From Agrobacterium cavarae (GTDB taxonomy: Bacteria > Pseudomonadota > Alphaproteobacteria > Rhizobiales > Rhizobiaceae), in contig NZ_SISF01000030.1 of the NCBI RefSeq assembly GCF_004310285.1, positions 186,001 through 250,000 on the forward strand: a DNA stretch of 64,000 nt, written 5' to 3'. The position numbers were made by a program, and so were the translations under genes. The notes under the pieces were generated by a model, which was not told the DNA's origin, searched no databases, and saw only the letters and a program-made list of their open reading frames with translations. Below are positions 8,336 to 16,879 of the stretch, piece by piece. Within the stretch, counting starts at the first letter, position 1. The number at the start of each line of letters is the position of its first letter.

Positions 8336-9456
8336 TGGACATTTCGATGCGTAAACTTCTGGCAAGCCTGCCGCTGACGATCCTTCTCTTCATGGGTACG
8401 GCTAAGGCCCAGGATGTCGAATTGATGCCACCGCCGCCGCTCGACCCCGTCAAGGTGCGTGCGACGATGGAAAAGGCCGTCGACGGGTTTATCCGCCCTG
8501 GCTATGAGACGTTCCGAGACAAGGCACGCGCGCTGGAAAGCAAGATGCAGGCGCTCTGTGCCGATCCATCCGCCAGTAAGATGAACGATGCAAAGCAAGG
8601 TTTTGCCGATACGGTGGACGCCTGGTCGCATATCGAAATCGTCCGCGTCGGTCCGGTCACCGAACAGAACCGTTTCGAGCGCATTCTCTATTATCCAGAC
8701 AAGAAGGGTCTGGGCTTGAAGCAGGTGCAGCGCTATCTCGCCGACAAGGATGAGAGCGTGACGACGGCAGAAGGATTGAAGACAAAGAGCGTCGCAGCAC
8801 AGGGGCTCGGCGCTCTTGAATTCGTGCTCTACGGCACTGGCGCCGAGGCTTTGACTAGCCAGAAGAACGATTTCCGCTGCCGCTACGGCGCGGCGATCGC
8901 CGGCAATCTTGCCAATATCGGAAATGAACTGGTGACGATCTGGACGGCACCGGATGGGACAGCAAAGAACTGGAAAGAGCCGGGCCCGGACAACCCCGTC
9001 TTTCGCGATGAGCGGGAGGCACTCGTTGCCCTTCTCGGCGTGCTCGTTCATGCGTCTGAAGCGATCCGCGACCAGCGCGTCGAGACCTTCTACAAGGGGC
9101 CGGACAATGTGAAATTTCCGCGCACCGCTATCTACTGGCGCTCCGGTCTCACCTGGAAGAGCATCGGCGACAACATCGCCGCCGTCCAGGACCTGTTGCA
9201 TACCGCCCATATTGGCGATCTCCTGCCACCGGATCAGCGCTCGATCATCGGCTCCATCGACTTCATCGCCAAATCCATGGTCCGCGTCTCCGGCACCATA
9301 AATCCCGATGTCGAAAAAGCCTTGGCTGACGACAAGGAGCGCGCCAAGGTCGACTACCTGCTGTTGAACGGCAAGGACCTGATCTACCGCATCAACGACC
9401 AGTATGGCGGCGCCATCGGTCTGAGCTCCGGTTTTTCGTTCTCGGACGGAGACTGA
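8335..9456 (+). CDS. Second imelysin-family protein with altered motif
   Basis: A 373-residue exported imelysin paralogue with a signal peptide ending TAKAQ. The region corresponding to the GxHxxE motif reads GLGALE, so the motif histidine is replaced by glycine. The two imelysins of the cluster are therefore not equivalent. ATG 8335 overlaps the preceding stop codon and has GGAG 10 bases upstream. TTG 8332 and ATG 8347 are less likely starts. The next gene starts one base after this stop codon, so the three genes are tightly coupled. Confidence 0.86.
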   Translation: MDISMRKLLASLPLTILLFMGTAKAQDVELMPPPPLDPVKVRATMEKAVDGFIRPGYETFRDKARALESKMQALCADPSASKMNDAKQGFADTVDAWSHIEIVRVGPVTEQNRFERILYYPDKKGLGLKQVQRYLADKDESVTTAEGLKTKSVAAQGLGALEFVLYGTGAEALTSQKNDFRCRYGAAIAGNLANIGNELVTIWTAPDGTAKNWKEPGPDNPVFRDEREALVALLGVLVHASEAIRDQRVETFYKGPDNVKFPRTAIYWRSGLTWKSIGDNIAAVQDLLHTAHIGDLLPPDQRSIIGSIDFIAKSMVRVSGTINPDVEKALADDKERAKVDYLLLNGKDLIYRINDQYGGAIGLSSGFSFSDGD

Positions 9457-9457
9457 C

Positions 9458-10549
9458 GTGGACAAGGACCGGCGGCTTCTTATCGACAGACGCAGCTTCA
9501 TCAAGGCTGCCGGCGTCCCCTTTCTGGCTTCGCTTGCGCCGCGCTCGCTCTTCGCGCTCGAGCGCACCGACGCCGTCTTCGCCTCCGCCTTCCGCGGTCG
9601 CGACGGCGCCTATGGCGTGGCGACGCTCAGCGAGGCGGGAGAGATCATCGACAGGGTCGCCTTGCCGGCACGCGCGCATGGTATGGCTTTCAGCCCGGAG
9701 ACGGGTATGACGGTCGCTTTCGCCCGCAGGCCGGGCACCTTCTTCGTCGCCTTCGATGCACGCGATCGTCGCGCTCCAGTGGTGATCAACACACCCGAGG
9801 GGCGGCACTTTTACGGTCATGGACAGTTTTCGCCGGATGGTACGATCCTCTATGCCAGCGAGAACGACTTCGACGGCAATCGTGGCGTCATCGGCCTTTA
9901 CGATGCCCGCGACGGCTTCCGCCGCTTCGGCGAATATGACGCCCACGGGATCGGCACCCACGACATGACGGTGAGCGCCGACGGCGCGATGATCGTGATT
10001 GCCAATGGCGGTATCGAGACACACCCGGATTTTGGCCGCACCAAACTCAATATCGATCGCATGGAGCCCTCGCTGGTGCTTCTGGAGGCTGCGACCGGCA
10101 ACCTGATCCAGAAACACACACTTCCGGAGCAGCTGAAACAGCTTTCCACCCGCCACGTCGATCTCGGTAATGACGGTCGGATCTGGTTCGCCTGCCAATA
10201 TGAAGGACCGCGCAATGACCTGCCCCCACTGGCAGGCTATTTTTCCGAGGGCGACGATCTGCGTTTCGTTGACTTGCCCGATGAAACAACCGGCCGGCTA
10301 GCCAACTATGTCGGGGCCATCGCGGTCAACCGCGAGGCGGGTGTGGTCGGGTTGACGTCTCCCAACGGCAACGCCTTCGTAACGCTCGACGAGAAGCGCG
10401 GCACGGTGCTGACGCAGACCACATTGCGCGAAGCGGCAGGCGTCGCCGCATCGAACAGTGGCGTCATTGCCTCCTCCTATGACGGAGATTTTGCGGGCCG
10501 GATGAATGCTGTTTCATGGGACCAGCACATCGCACGCACCTCTCGCTAA
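9458..10549 (+). CDS. Tat-exported DUF1513 protein
   Basis: A 363-residue protein that closes the imelysin/di-haem cluster. Its N-terminus carries a twin-arginine signal (DRRSFIK at residues 10-16, then a hydrophobic stretch ending SLFA), which implies export in folded form, perhaps with a bound cofactor or metal. The rest resembles a seven-bladed beta-propeller of the DUF1513 family. Translation begins at GTG one base after the previous stop codon. No biochemical role is established. The context points to periplasmic iron handling. Confidence 0.87.
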   Translation: MDKDRRLLIDRRSFIKAAGVPFLASLAPRSLFALERTDAVFASAFRGRDGAYGVATLSEAGEIIDRVALPARAHGMAFSPETGMTVAFARRPGTFFVAFDARDRRAPVVINTPEGRHFYGHGQFSPDGTILYASENDFDGNRGVIGLYDARDGFRRFGEYDAHGIGTHDMTVSADGAMIVIANGGIETHPDFGRTKLNIDRMEPSLVLLEAATGNLIQKHTLPEQLKQLSTRHVDLGNDGRIWFACQYEGPRNDLPPLAGYFSEGDDLRFVDLPDETTGRLANYVGAIAVNREAGVVGLTSPNGNAFVTLDEKRGTVLTQTTLREAAGVAASNSGVIASSYDGDFAGRMNAVSWDQHIARTSR

Positions 10550-10599
10550 TTTGTTGAAATAGCGCGGGAACCAAAGCCTGTCGCCACCATTCATGCGGC

Positions 10600-11055
10600 A
10601 TGAAGAACGCGCTCGTCGTCTATCTCGTTTTTATTGCTGTCGTCGTGACCTGTGGCGCGTTGATCGGCATCAACAACGTTCCCGGCGACTGGTACCAGTC
10701 CCTGAACAAGCCGCCATTCAATCCTCCCAACTGGATTTTCGGCCCCGTCTGGACGACGCTCTACGTGATGATCGCCATTGCTGGCGCGCGCACATGGTTG
10801 CGAAGCCGTATGGGCGGACGGATGCAGCTTTGGGGCAGCCAGATGCTGCTGAACTTCCTCTGGTCGCCGATGTTCTTCGGCATGCAGAGCCCGGCCGCGG
10901 GCCTGATCATCATCGTTCCGATGCTGATCTGCATCATCGCCTTCATCATTCTGACCTCCCGCCGCGACCGGCTGTCGATGTTGCTCTTCATCCCCTACGC
11001 GGCCTGGGTCGGCTTTGCCACGCTTCTGAATGCCAGCATTCTCTATTTGAACTAA
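10600..11055 (+). CDS. tspO: TspO/MBR-family membrane protein
   Basis: A 151-residue protein with five predicted membrane helices and the tryptophan- and proline-rich TspO signature (KPPFNPPNWIFGPVWTTLY near residues 30-48; WSPMFFG in helix 3). TspO proteins bind porphyrins and cholesterol-like ligands and in alphaproteobacteria affect tetrapyrrole metabolism and oxygen-dependent regulation. The gene follows the iron cluster after a 50-base gap and may be read from it or separately. A RIME-like repeat starts right after its stop codon. Confidence 0.92.
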   Translation: MKNALVVYLVFIAVVVTCGALIGINNVPGDWYQSLNKPPFNPPNWIFGPVWTTLYVMIAIAGARTWLRSRMGGRMQLWGSQMLLNFLWSPMFFGMQSPAAGLIIIVPMLICIIAFIILTSRRDRLSMLLFIPYAAWVGFATLLNASILYLN

Positions 11056-11160
11056 AGCGCCGTGCGTCCTGCTGGACGCACAAAGGATGCCTGACCTTTT
11101 TGAATCGACACATTGTACTTTCCGAACATCGAGGCCGATTTTTGCAAAGCACGATGCTGT
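11056..11160 (+). repeat. RIME-like intergenic repeat, copy 2
   Basis: Begins directly after the tspO stop codon. Hairpin 1 is GTGCGTCC (11062-11069)/GGACGCAC (11074-11081). Hairpin 2 is degenerate (CCGAACATCG...CCGATTTTTGC). It probably also ends the tspO transcript structurally, although no clean T-run is present. Confidence 0.6.
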
Positions 11161-11279
11161 AGTCGCAAGTCTGCTCCGCTTCCGGCAACCATTGGGAGCA
11201 CCGGAGTGGAAACCCAAACCGAAACTGGTTAAGCTCTCTGCGAGAGCCATGGGAGGCGGCGATCGAAAGCCGGCAGTCT

Positions 11280-13163
11280 ATGAATGTTTCGGATCACATC
11301 AAAGAAATCGAGCATGTCGCAGATGGCAGGAACACCGGTCGCGATGCCGTCGTCCTGGAATCCTGGAGACGCTGCCTCGATACCTACCAGTTGGACCCGG
11401 CAAAAGCGCGGGAAGCGGTGATCGTTTCGGACACGCGGCTGCGCGAACATCGGCAGCGATCCGGAGATCTGGTGCACATTGCCCGTTCCGCCCTGGAAGC
11501 GCTCTACCGCCAGGTGGCGGAGCAGAATTACGTTCTCCTTCTCTCCGATCGGCAGGGCGTGACGGTGGAATTCCTGGGGGATCCCTCCTTCAACAACAAT
11601 CTGCGCAAGGCAGGACTTTACCTCGGATCGGAGTGGTCCGAGCCCCGCGCTGGCACCTGCGCTGTAGGGGCCTGTATTGCGACGGGCGAAGCGCTGACCA
11701 TTCACCAGACCGACCATTTCGATGTCACGCATACGCCGCTCTCCTGCACGGCCGCACCCATCTACGATACGCAAGGTGCTCTCGCGGCCGTGTTGGATAT
11801 CTCGCTTCTGAGTTCTCCCATTCTCAAGACAAGCCAGAACATGGCCCGCCATCTCGTGTCTTCGACGGTCCGACGCATAGAACTGGCAAACCTGATGGCG
11901 AGCAGCCGACATGATCTCGTCCTGCGCTTTGCCAGCGCACCGGAGTTTCTGGATGTCGATCCAGAGGCGGCCCTTTCAGTCGATGGCGCCGGCCGGATCA
12001 CGGGCATGACCCATGGCGCTGCCCGCTTCCTTGCCGCATCACGAGGTTTGGACTGGCGAAAGCCGGACGAACTTCTCGGACAGCGCGTCGAGGCGTTTTT
12101 CGAAGCTGACCTTGATGAGCTTGCTTCCCATACCCGCTCCAGCCTTCCGCAGGAAAGGCGGATCGTGGTGAAAGGCGGGACCATCCTTTACGCGCATGCA
12201 ATCGAGCCGCAGCAGACCAGATCCACCGTGCCGCTCGCGAGGTCGAAACCTGAGGCGACGGTTTCCAGAATTGGCGAGAGCGGACCGGCGATCCAGAACC
12301 TCCAGCGGAAGGTGAAGAGGCTTGCACCTTCGAAACTCCCGATCCTGCTGCAGGGCGAGACCGGCACCGGCAAGGAGCATCTGGCGCGCATCATTCACGA
12401 TTTAAGCGGGCTCTCCGGCCGCTTCGTCACGATCAATTGCGCAGCCATTCCCGAACAGCTGATCGAAAGCGAGTTGTTCGGCTATCTTCCAGGCGCCTTC
12501 ACCGGCGCTTTGCCGAAGGGACGCAAAGGGCTCGTGGAGGAAGCGGATGGGGGCACGCTTTTCCTGGATGAGATTGGCGATATGCCGCTTGTCGCACAGA
12601 ACCGGCTGCTGCGTGTTCTCGCCGAGGGAGAGGTTCTGCCGGTCGGCGGCTCGACCCCGCAGAAGGTTGATTTCAGGGTCATCTCCGCGTCGCACCGCCC
12701 TTTGAGGGACATGGTCCTTACCGGAGACTTCCGCGAGGACCTGTATTATCGGCTGAATACCGCCGTCATGACGTTGCCGCCGTTGAGAGAGCGGGAGGAC
12801 TTTTTGTGGCTGCTTGAGAGGACCTTGGAGAAGCACAGCGTGCCGGGCCGCCTACTTTCTCTCTCCGACGCCGCGCGGTTGACGCTCGCGCATCATCGCT
12901 GGCCGGGCAATATTCGCGAACTGGACAATGCGATAGCCTTCGCGGCAGCGCTCTGCGACGACGGATTCATCACGGTGGACGATCTCCCAGAGCATCTGGT
13001 TTTCGCCTCGACAACGCCTGTGGCCGATGAACGGGAACTCGATCTCCGTACGCTGCTTGCCGCATGCGACGGCAATGTCTCCGAGGCGGCCAGAAGGCTT
13101 GGTATTGATCGCACCACGCTCCATCGTCGGATGCGCAGGCTCGGCATCGGCAAGCCTCACTGA
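11280..13163 (+). CDS. acoR: AcoR-type sigma-54-dependent activator
   Basis: A 627-residue enhancer-binding protein that activates RNA polymerase with sigma-54. It has an N-terminal GAF-type sensory region (about 60-200) and a AAA+ domain with Walker A GETGTGKE (near 359), the sigma-54 contact loop GAFTGA (near 405) and Walker B GGTLFLDEIGD. The C-terminal Fis-type helix-turn-helix ends LHRRMRRLGI. The layout matches AcoR, the activator of acetoin catabolism. A -24/-12 promoter and paired dyads lie between this gene and the butanediol dehydrogenase gene, its likely target. The stop codon sits in the loop of a small hairpin (13154-13170). The start lacks a strong ribosome-binding site. Confidence 0.9.
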   Translation: MNVSDHIKEIEHVADGRNTGRDAVVLESWRRCLDTYQLDPAKAREAVIVSDTRLREHRQRSGDLVHIARSALEALYRQVAEQNYVLLLSDRQGVTVEFLGDPSFNNNLRKAGLYLGSEWSEPRAGTCAVGACIATGEALTIHQTDHFDVTHTPLSCTAAPIYDTQGALAAVLDISLLSSPILKTSQNMARHLVSSTVRRIELANLMASSRHDLVLRFASAPEFLDVDPEAALSVDGAGRITGMTHGAARFLAASRGLDWRKPDELLGQRVEAFFEADLDELASHTRSSLPQERRIVVKGGTILYAHAIEPQQTRSTVPLARSKPEATVSRIGESGPAIQNLQRKVKRLAPSKLPILLQGETGTGKEHLARIIHDLSGLSGRFVTINCAAIPEQLIESELFGYLPGAFTGALPKGRKGLVEEADGGTLFLDEIGDMPLVAQNRLLRVLAEGEVLPVGGSTPQKVDFRVISASHRPLRDMVLTGDFREDLYYRLNTAVMTLPPLREREDFLWLLERTLEKHSVPGRLLSLSDAARLTLAHHRWPGNIRELDNAIAFAAALCDDGFITVDDLPEHLVFASTTPVADERELDLRTLLAACDGNVSEAARRLGIDRTTLHRRMRRLGIGKPH

Positions 13164-13170
13164 GTGAGGC
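13154..13170 (+). terminator. Hairpin around the acoR stop codon
   Basis: GCCTCAC (13154-13160) and GTGAGGC (13164-13170) flank the TGA stop exactly, with no T-run after it. It may attenuate read-through into the sigma-54 operon. Confidence 0.35.
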
Positions 13171-13174
13171 ACGC

Positions 13175-13202
13175 GCCACAGCTGTAGCACCACAGCTGTG
13201 GC
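13175..13202 (+). promoter_or_regulatory. Candidate upstream activator site for the AcoR-type regulator
   Basis: Two copies of CCACAGCTGT occur 16 bases apart, each containing the palindrome ACAGCTGT, about 65-93 bases upstream of the -24 element. The placement fits an enhancer for the sigma-54 activator encoded next door. Which protein binds is inferred. Confidence 0.55.
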
Positions 13203-13267
13203 GGAATGCAAAACCGGCCTGTCGCGAAACCCCAGCAATCTCCGGCGTCTTAGCCTAGGAACGCGTC

Positions 13268-13283
13268 TGGCATGGGCATTGCA
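13268..13283 (+). promoter_or_regulatory. Sigma-54 (-24/-12) promoter
   Basis: TGGCATGGGCATTGCA matches the consensus TGGCAC-N5-TTGCA, with GG and GC at the required spacing. It lies 35 bases upstream of the butanediol dehydrogenase ATG and next to an AcoR-type activator gene, so it is very likely the operon promoter. Confidence 0.8.
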
Positions 13284-13317
13284 CCTTCTCTGGCATCAGA
13301 CGCCATGGAGGAAAAAA

Positions 13318-14391
13318 ATGCGCGCCCTTAGATTTCATGCGGCCAAGGATCTGCGGATCGAGGATGTTCCAGATCCGAAACATCCCGGACCGGGCCAGGT
13401 GCTCGTCCGTAACCGCTTCGTCGGCATCTGCGGTACCGATCTCCACGAATACAGCTACGGTCCGATCTTCGTGCCCACCGAGCCGCACCCGTTCACCGGC
13501 GCGCATGGTCCGCAGATCCTCGGCCATGAATTCGGCGGTGTGGTCGAGGCCATCGGAGAGGGCGTGACCTCTGTGCGCGTCGGTGACCGCGTATCGATCC
13601 AGCCGCTGGTCATGCCGCGATCCGGCGATTACTTTGCCGATCGCGGTCTCTTCCATCTGAGCCCGCAACTGGCGCTCGTCGGACTGAGCTGGGACGGCGG
13701 CGGCATGGCCGAGGCAGCGCTGGTCAATGAATACAACGTCCAGAAAATTCCGGACGACATGACCGATGAGGAAGCAGCGCTGGTCGAACCGACGGCCGTT
13801 GCCGTCTATGCCTGCGACCGCGGTGGTGTAACCGCTGGTAACAGCGTCCTGGTGACGGGTGCCGGCCCGATCGGCATGCTGACGCTTCTCGCCGCCCGCG
13901 CCGCCGGTGCCGCACAGCTTTTCGTCTCCGATCTCAACGATGCGCGCCTCGAACTTGCTCGCAACGTCATCCCCGACGTGATCACCATCAACCCGAAGCG
14001 CGATCATGTCGGCGATGTGGTGCGCTCGGCCACCGAAGGGCTTGTCGGCTGCGATGTCGCGATCGAATGCGTCGGCAACGAACATGCACTCAAGGCCTGT
14101 GCCGATGCGGTACGCAAGCAGGGCGTCGTGGTCCAGACCGGCCTCCACCCCCACGAAAATCCGCTCGATTGGTTCCAGGTCACTTTCCGGGACCTGGAAA
14201 TCAAGGGCTCCTGGGCCTACCCGACCCATTACTGGCCCCGCGTGATCCGTTTGATTGCCTCCGGGCTGTTACCCGCCACGAAGATCGTCACCAAGCGCAT
14301 AACGCTCGATACCGCCGTGTCTGAGGGCTTCGATACCTTGCTGGACCCGGCCGGCACGCATCTGAAGATCCTCATCGATCTTTCCAAATAG
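13318..14391 (+). CDS. Zinc-dependent 2,3-butanediol dehydrogenase
   Basis: A 357-residue medium-chain zinc alcohol dehydrogenase that interconverts 2,3-butanediol and acetoin with NAD. Zinc ligands lie in GICGTDLHEY (Cys38) and GHEFGG (His70, Glu71), and the NAD fold has GAGPIG. The segment PIFVPTEPHPFTG is characteristic of butanediol dehydrogenases. ATG 13318 is chosen because of the GGAGG tract just before it; an in-frame GTG at 13198 lies upstream of the promoter and cannot be the start. It is the first gene of the sigma-54 operon, and acetoin is the classical AcoR effector. Confidence 0.87.
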   Translation: MRALRFHAAKDLRIEDVPDPKHPGPGQVLVRNRFVGICGTDLHEYSYGPIFVPTEPHPFTGAHGPQILGHEFGGVVEAIGEGVTSVRVGDRVSIQPLVMPRSGDYFADRGLFHLSPQLALVGLSWDGGGMAEAALVNEYNVQKIPDDMTDEEAALVEPTAVAVYACDRGGVTAGNSVLVTGAGPIGMLTLLAARAAGAAQLFVSDLNDARLELARNVIPDVITINPKRDHVGDVVRSATEGLVGCDVAIECVGNEHALKACADAVRKQGVVVQTGLHPHENPLDWFQVTFRDLEIKGSWAYPTHYWPRVIRLIASGLLPATKIVTKRITLDTAVSEGFDTLLDPAGTHLKILIDLSK

Positions 14392-14506
14392 CCCATCCCT
14401 GTCGCAACCCGGGAAGAGGAGCCCGGAATGCGGCAGGTCAATAGGCTGGCAAGGGGAGAGACCGCCGCTTGCCACGAGACCCAAGCAACCAATGGAGGAG
14501 ATGAAT

Positions 14507-16309
14507 ATGCTTGACGTCAGTCCCGCCACCAAAATCGACACTGTTCTATCCAAGCTCGGCACAGCGCTTGAAGCTGGCGACATAGATGCTGCCATCCACC
14601 TGTTTCAGGCCGATTGCCACTGGCGCGATCTGGTGACCTTCACCTGGAACCTGAAGACGCTGGAAGGCCGCGAAGAGATCCGCGACATGCTGCAGAGCCA
14701 GCTTGCCGCAATTAAGCCTTCGGGCTTTGTGCAAGACGGTAAAGAGCCGGCCTCGGAAGGCGGTGGCGTCACCGAAGGCTGGTTTGAGTTCGAGACTGCG
14801 ACAGCGCGTGGATACGGCCATATCCGCCTGAAGGACGGACTGATCTGGACCTTGCTGACCACGATGAGCGAGCTAAAGGGTCACGAAGAGCCGAAGGGCA
14901 TGCGCCGTCCCATGGGCGCCGAGCACGGACACGACCGCAACCGCCGGACCTGGAAAGAAAAGCGCGAGGCCGAAGCCAGCGAACTCGGTTACTCCGAGCA
15001 GCCCTATGTCGTCATTATTGGCGGCGGCCAGGGTGGCATCGCGCTTGGTGCGCGCCTTCGTCAACTCGGCGTTCCGACGATCATCATCGAAAAGAACGAG
15101 CGGCCGGGCGACAGCTGGCGCAAGCGCTACAAGTCGCTCTGCCTGCACGATCCCGTCTGGTACGATCACCTCCCCTATATCCCCTTTCCGGAAAACTGGC
15201 CGGTCTTCACCCCCAAGGACAAGGTGGGCGATTGGCTGGAGATGTATACCAGGGTCATGGAGCTGAATTACTGGGGCTCAACGACGTGCAAATCTGCGCA
15301 GTATGACGAGGCCAAAGGCGAATGGACGGTTGTCGTAAACCGAGCCGGTGAGGACGTCGTGCTGCGGCCGAAACAGCTGGTCCTGGCAACCGGCATGTCG
15401 GGCAAGCCAAACGTGCCGAAAATTCAAGGGCAGGATATCTTCAAGGGTGAACAGCAGCACTCGTCGCAACATCCTGGCCCGGATGCATATGCGGACAAAA
15501 AGGTCGTGGTGATCGGCTCCAACAACTCGGCCCATGATATTTGCGCCGCCCTTTGGGAGGCCGGCGCAGACGTGACCATGCTGCAGCGGTCGTCCACCCA
15601 CATCGTCAAATCGGACTCGCTGATGGAAATCGGTCTTGGCGATCTCTATTCCGAACGCGCGGTTGCGAGTGGGATGACGACGCGCAAGGCCGATCTCATC
15701 TTCGCCTCGCTCCCCTACAGGATCATGCATGAGTTCCAGATCCCGATTTACGACAGGATCCGCGAAAAGGATGCAGATTTCTACGCGGCACTGGAGAAAG
15801 CCGGCTTCATGCTGGACTTCGGCGACGACGAATCCGGTCTCTTCATGAAGTATCTGCGTCGCGGCTCCGGCTACTACATTGACGTCGGCGCGTGCGATCT
15901 GGTGATCGACGGCTCGATCAAGCTGAAATCCGGCGTGGATGTCTCGCATCTCACGGAAAATGCAGTGGTGTTGAAGGACGGCACCGAGCTGCCGGCGGAT
16001 CTGGTGGTCTACGCAACCGGCTACGGCTCGATGAATGGCTGGGCCGCAGATCTTATCTCCCGCGAGGTGGCAGACAAGGTCGGCAAGTGCTGGGGTCTCG
16101 GCTCCAACACGACGAAGGACCCCGGCCCGTGGGAGGGGGAGCAACGCAACATGTGGAAACCGACCCAGCAACAGGCGCTGTGGTTTCATGGCGGCAACCT
16201 GCACCAGTCGCGCCACTACTCGCAATATCTGTCGCTTCAGCTGAAGGCGCGCCACGTCGGGCTTGAAACCCCGGTCTATGGTCTGCAACAGCCCCATCAT
16301 CTGGCATGA
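14507..16309 (+). CDS. FAD/NAD(P)-dependent monooxygenase with SnoaL-like N-terminus
   Basis: A 600-residue flavin monooxygenase. Residues about 5-120 look like a SnoaL/NTF2-like domain. The rest is a YUCCA/FMO-type enzyme with the FAD motif GGGQGG (near 170) and the NADP motif GSNNSA (near 335). ATG 14507 is preferred since GGAGGAG (14494-14500) sits six bases ahead; ATG 14492 and 14501 lie within or too near it. It lies 115 bases after the butanediol dehydrogenase and is probably its operon partner, so a Baeyer-Villiger-like or other oxidation of acetoin/diacetyl-type ketones is possible. The substrate is unknown. A strong hairpin follows. Confidence 0.85.
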   Translation: MLDVSPATKIDTVLSKLGTALEAGDIDAAIHLFQADCHWRDLVTFTWNLKTLEGREEIRDMLQSQLAAIKPSGFVQDGKEPASEGGGVTEGWFEFETATARGYGHIRLKDGLIWTLLTTMSELKGHEEPKGMRRPMGAEHGHDRNRRTWKEKREAEASELGYSEQPYVVIIGGGQGGIALGARLRQLGVPTIIIEKNERPGDSWRKRYKSLCLHDPVWYDHLPYIPFPENWPVFTPKDKVGDWLEMYTRVMELNYWGSTTCKSAQYDEAKGEWTVVVNRAGEDVVLRPKQLVLATGMSGKPNVPKIQGQDIFKGEQQHSSQHPGPDAYADKKVVVIGSNNSAHDICAALWEAGADVTMLQRSSTHIVKSDSLMEIGLGDLYSERAVASGMTTRKADLIFASLPYRIMHEFQIPIYDRIREKDADFYAALEKAGFMLDFGDDESGLFMKYLRRGSGYYIDVGACDLVIDGSIKLKSGVDVSHLTENAVVLKDGTELPADLVVYATGYGSMNGWAADLISREVADKVGKCWGLGSNTTKDPGPWEGEQRNMWKPTQQQALWFHGGNLHQSRHYSQYLSLQLKARHVGLETPVYGLQQPHHLA

Positions 16310-16324
16310 TGTGAAACTGGCCTC

Positions 16325-16354
16325 GATCCGTCGGTTGGCAACAACCGACGGATC
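16325..16354 (+). terminator. Strong hairpin ending the sigma-54 operon
   Basis: A perfect 13-base stem (16325-16337 with 16342-16354) is closed by a GCAA tetraloop of the stable GNRA type. No T-run follows, so it may act as a Rho-assisted terminator or 3' stabiliser. Confidence 0.55.
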
Positions 16355-16390
16355 AGCCACCCTTGTCTTGCGCGTGAACGGACGCCATGT

Positions 16391-16408
16391 CATTTTTGCG
16401 TAAAAATG
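16391..16408 (+). promoter_or_regulatory. A/T hairpin before the thioesterase start
   Basis: CATTTTT (16391-16397) and AAAAATG (16402-16408) form a short hairpin ending just before the ribosome-binding region of the thioesterase gene. Its function is unknown. Confidence 0.3.
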
Positions 16409-16420
16409 AAAGGCAGGGGA

Positions 16421-16879
16421 ATGGCATTCACCGATCCTGGCGATTTTCGCCAGCGCATTGAAAAGAGCTTTGCACGTCAGGGCGTCGTACAGGCGATCAA
16501 AGCCGAGCTCTCGCGTATCGAGCACAGGCTGGTCGAAATCGAACTGCCCTTTCATCCCAAGCTGACCCAGCAACACGGTATTTTGCATGCAGGCGTCATC
16601 GCCGCAGCGCTCGACACCGCCTGCACCTATGCCGCCTACACCATCGTAGAGCCTGAAGCGTCTCTGTTGACGATCGAGTTCAAGGTCAATCTGATGTCTC
16701 CTGGGCGTGGTGAGCGTTTTCTCTTCCGCGGCGAAATCACCAAGCCTGGCAGCAACATCATCGTTGCCGACGGGCGCGCCTATGCAATCTCCGACGGACC
16801 AGCCAAACTGATCGCCTCGATGACCGGCACGATGATGGTTCTCAAGGGCCGCGAGGGGTTCAACGAAAATGAGCTATGA
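16421..16879 (+). CDS. PaaI-family hotdog thioesterase
   Basis: A protein of about 152 residues with the single hotdog fold of acyl-CoA thioesterases (PaaI group). The core motif QQHGILHAGVIAAALDTACT carries the conserved glycine and aspartate of the active site. It hydrolyses an unidentified acyl-CoA in the cytosol. ATG 16421 (MAFTDPG) is preferred, with AGG bases about seven upstream; ATG 16406 is possible. Its last 11 bases overlap the nucleosidase gene, so the two are translationally coupled. Confidence 0.85.
   Translation: MAFTDPGDFRQRIEKSFARQGVVQAIKAELSRIEHRLVEIELPFHPKLTQQHGILHAGVIAAALDTACTYAAYTIVEPEASLLTIEFKVNLMSPGRGERFLFRGEITKPGSNIIVADGRAYAISDGPAKLIASMTGTMMVLKGREGFNENEL

Noticed and set aside
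8194-9567. 457-codon open frame antisense to the second imelysin gene
   Set aside because: The opposite strand encodes a signal-peptide-bearing imelysin in a tight operon; the antisense frame has no recognisable domain.
13198-13317. GTG start giving a 397-residue butanediol dehydrogenase
   Set aside because: The extension would be translated through the sigma-54 promoter and has no family resemblance; ATG 13318 with GGAGG is clearly better.
15278-16588. 436-codon minus-strand frame over the monooxygenase gene
   Set aside because: Shadow of the flavin-binding gene; no domain or start signal.
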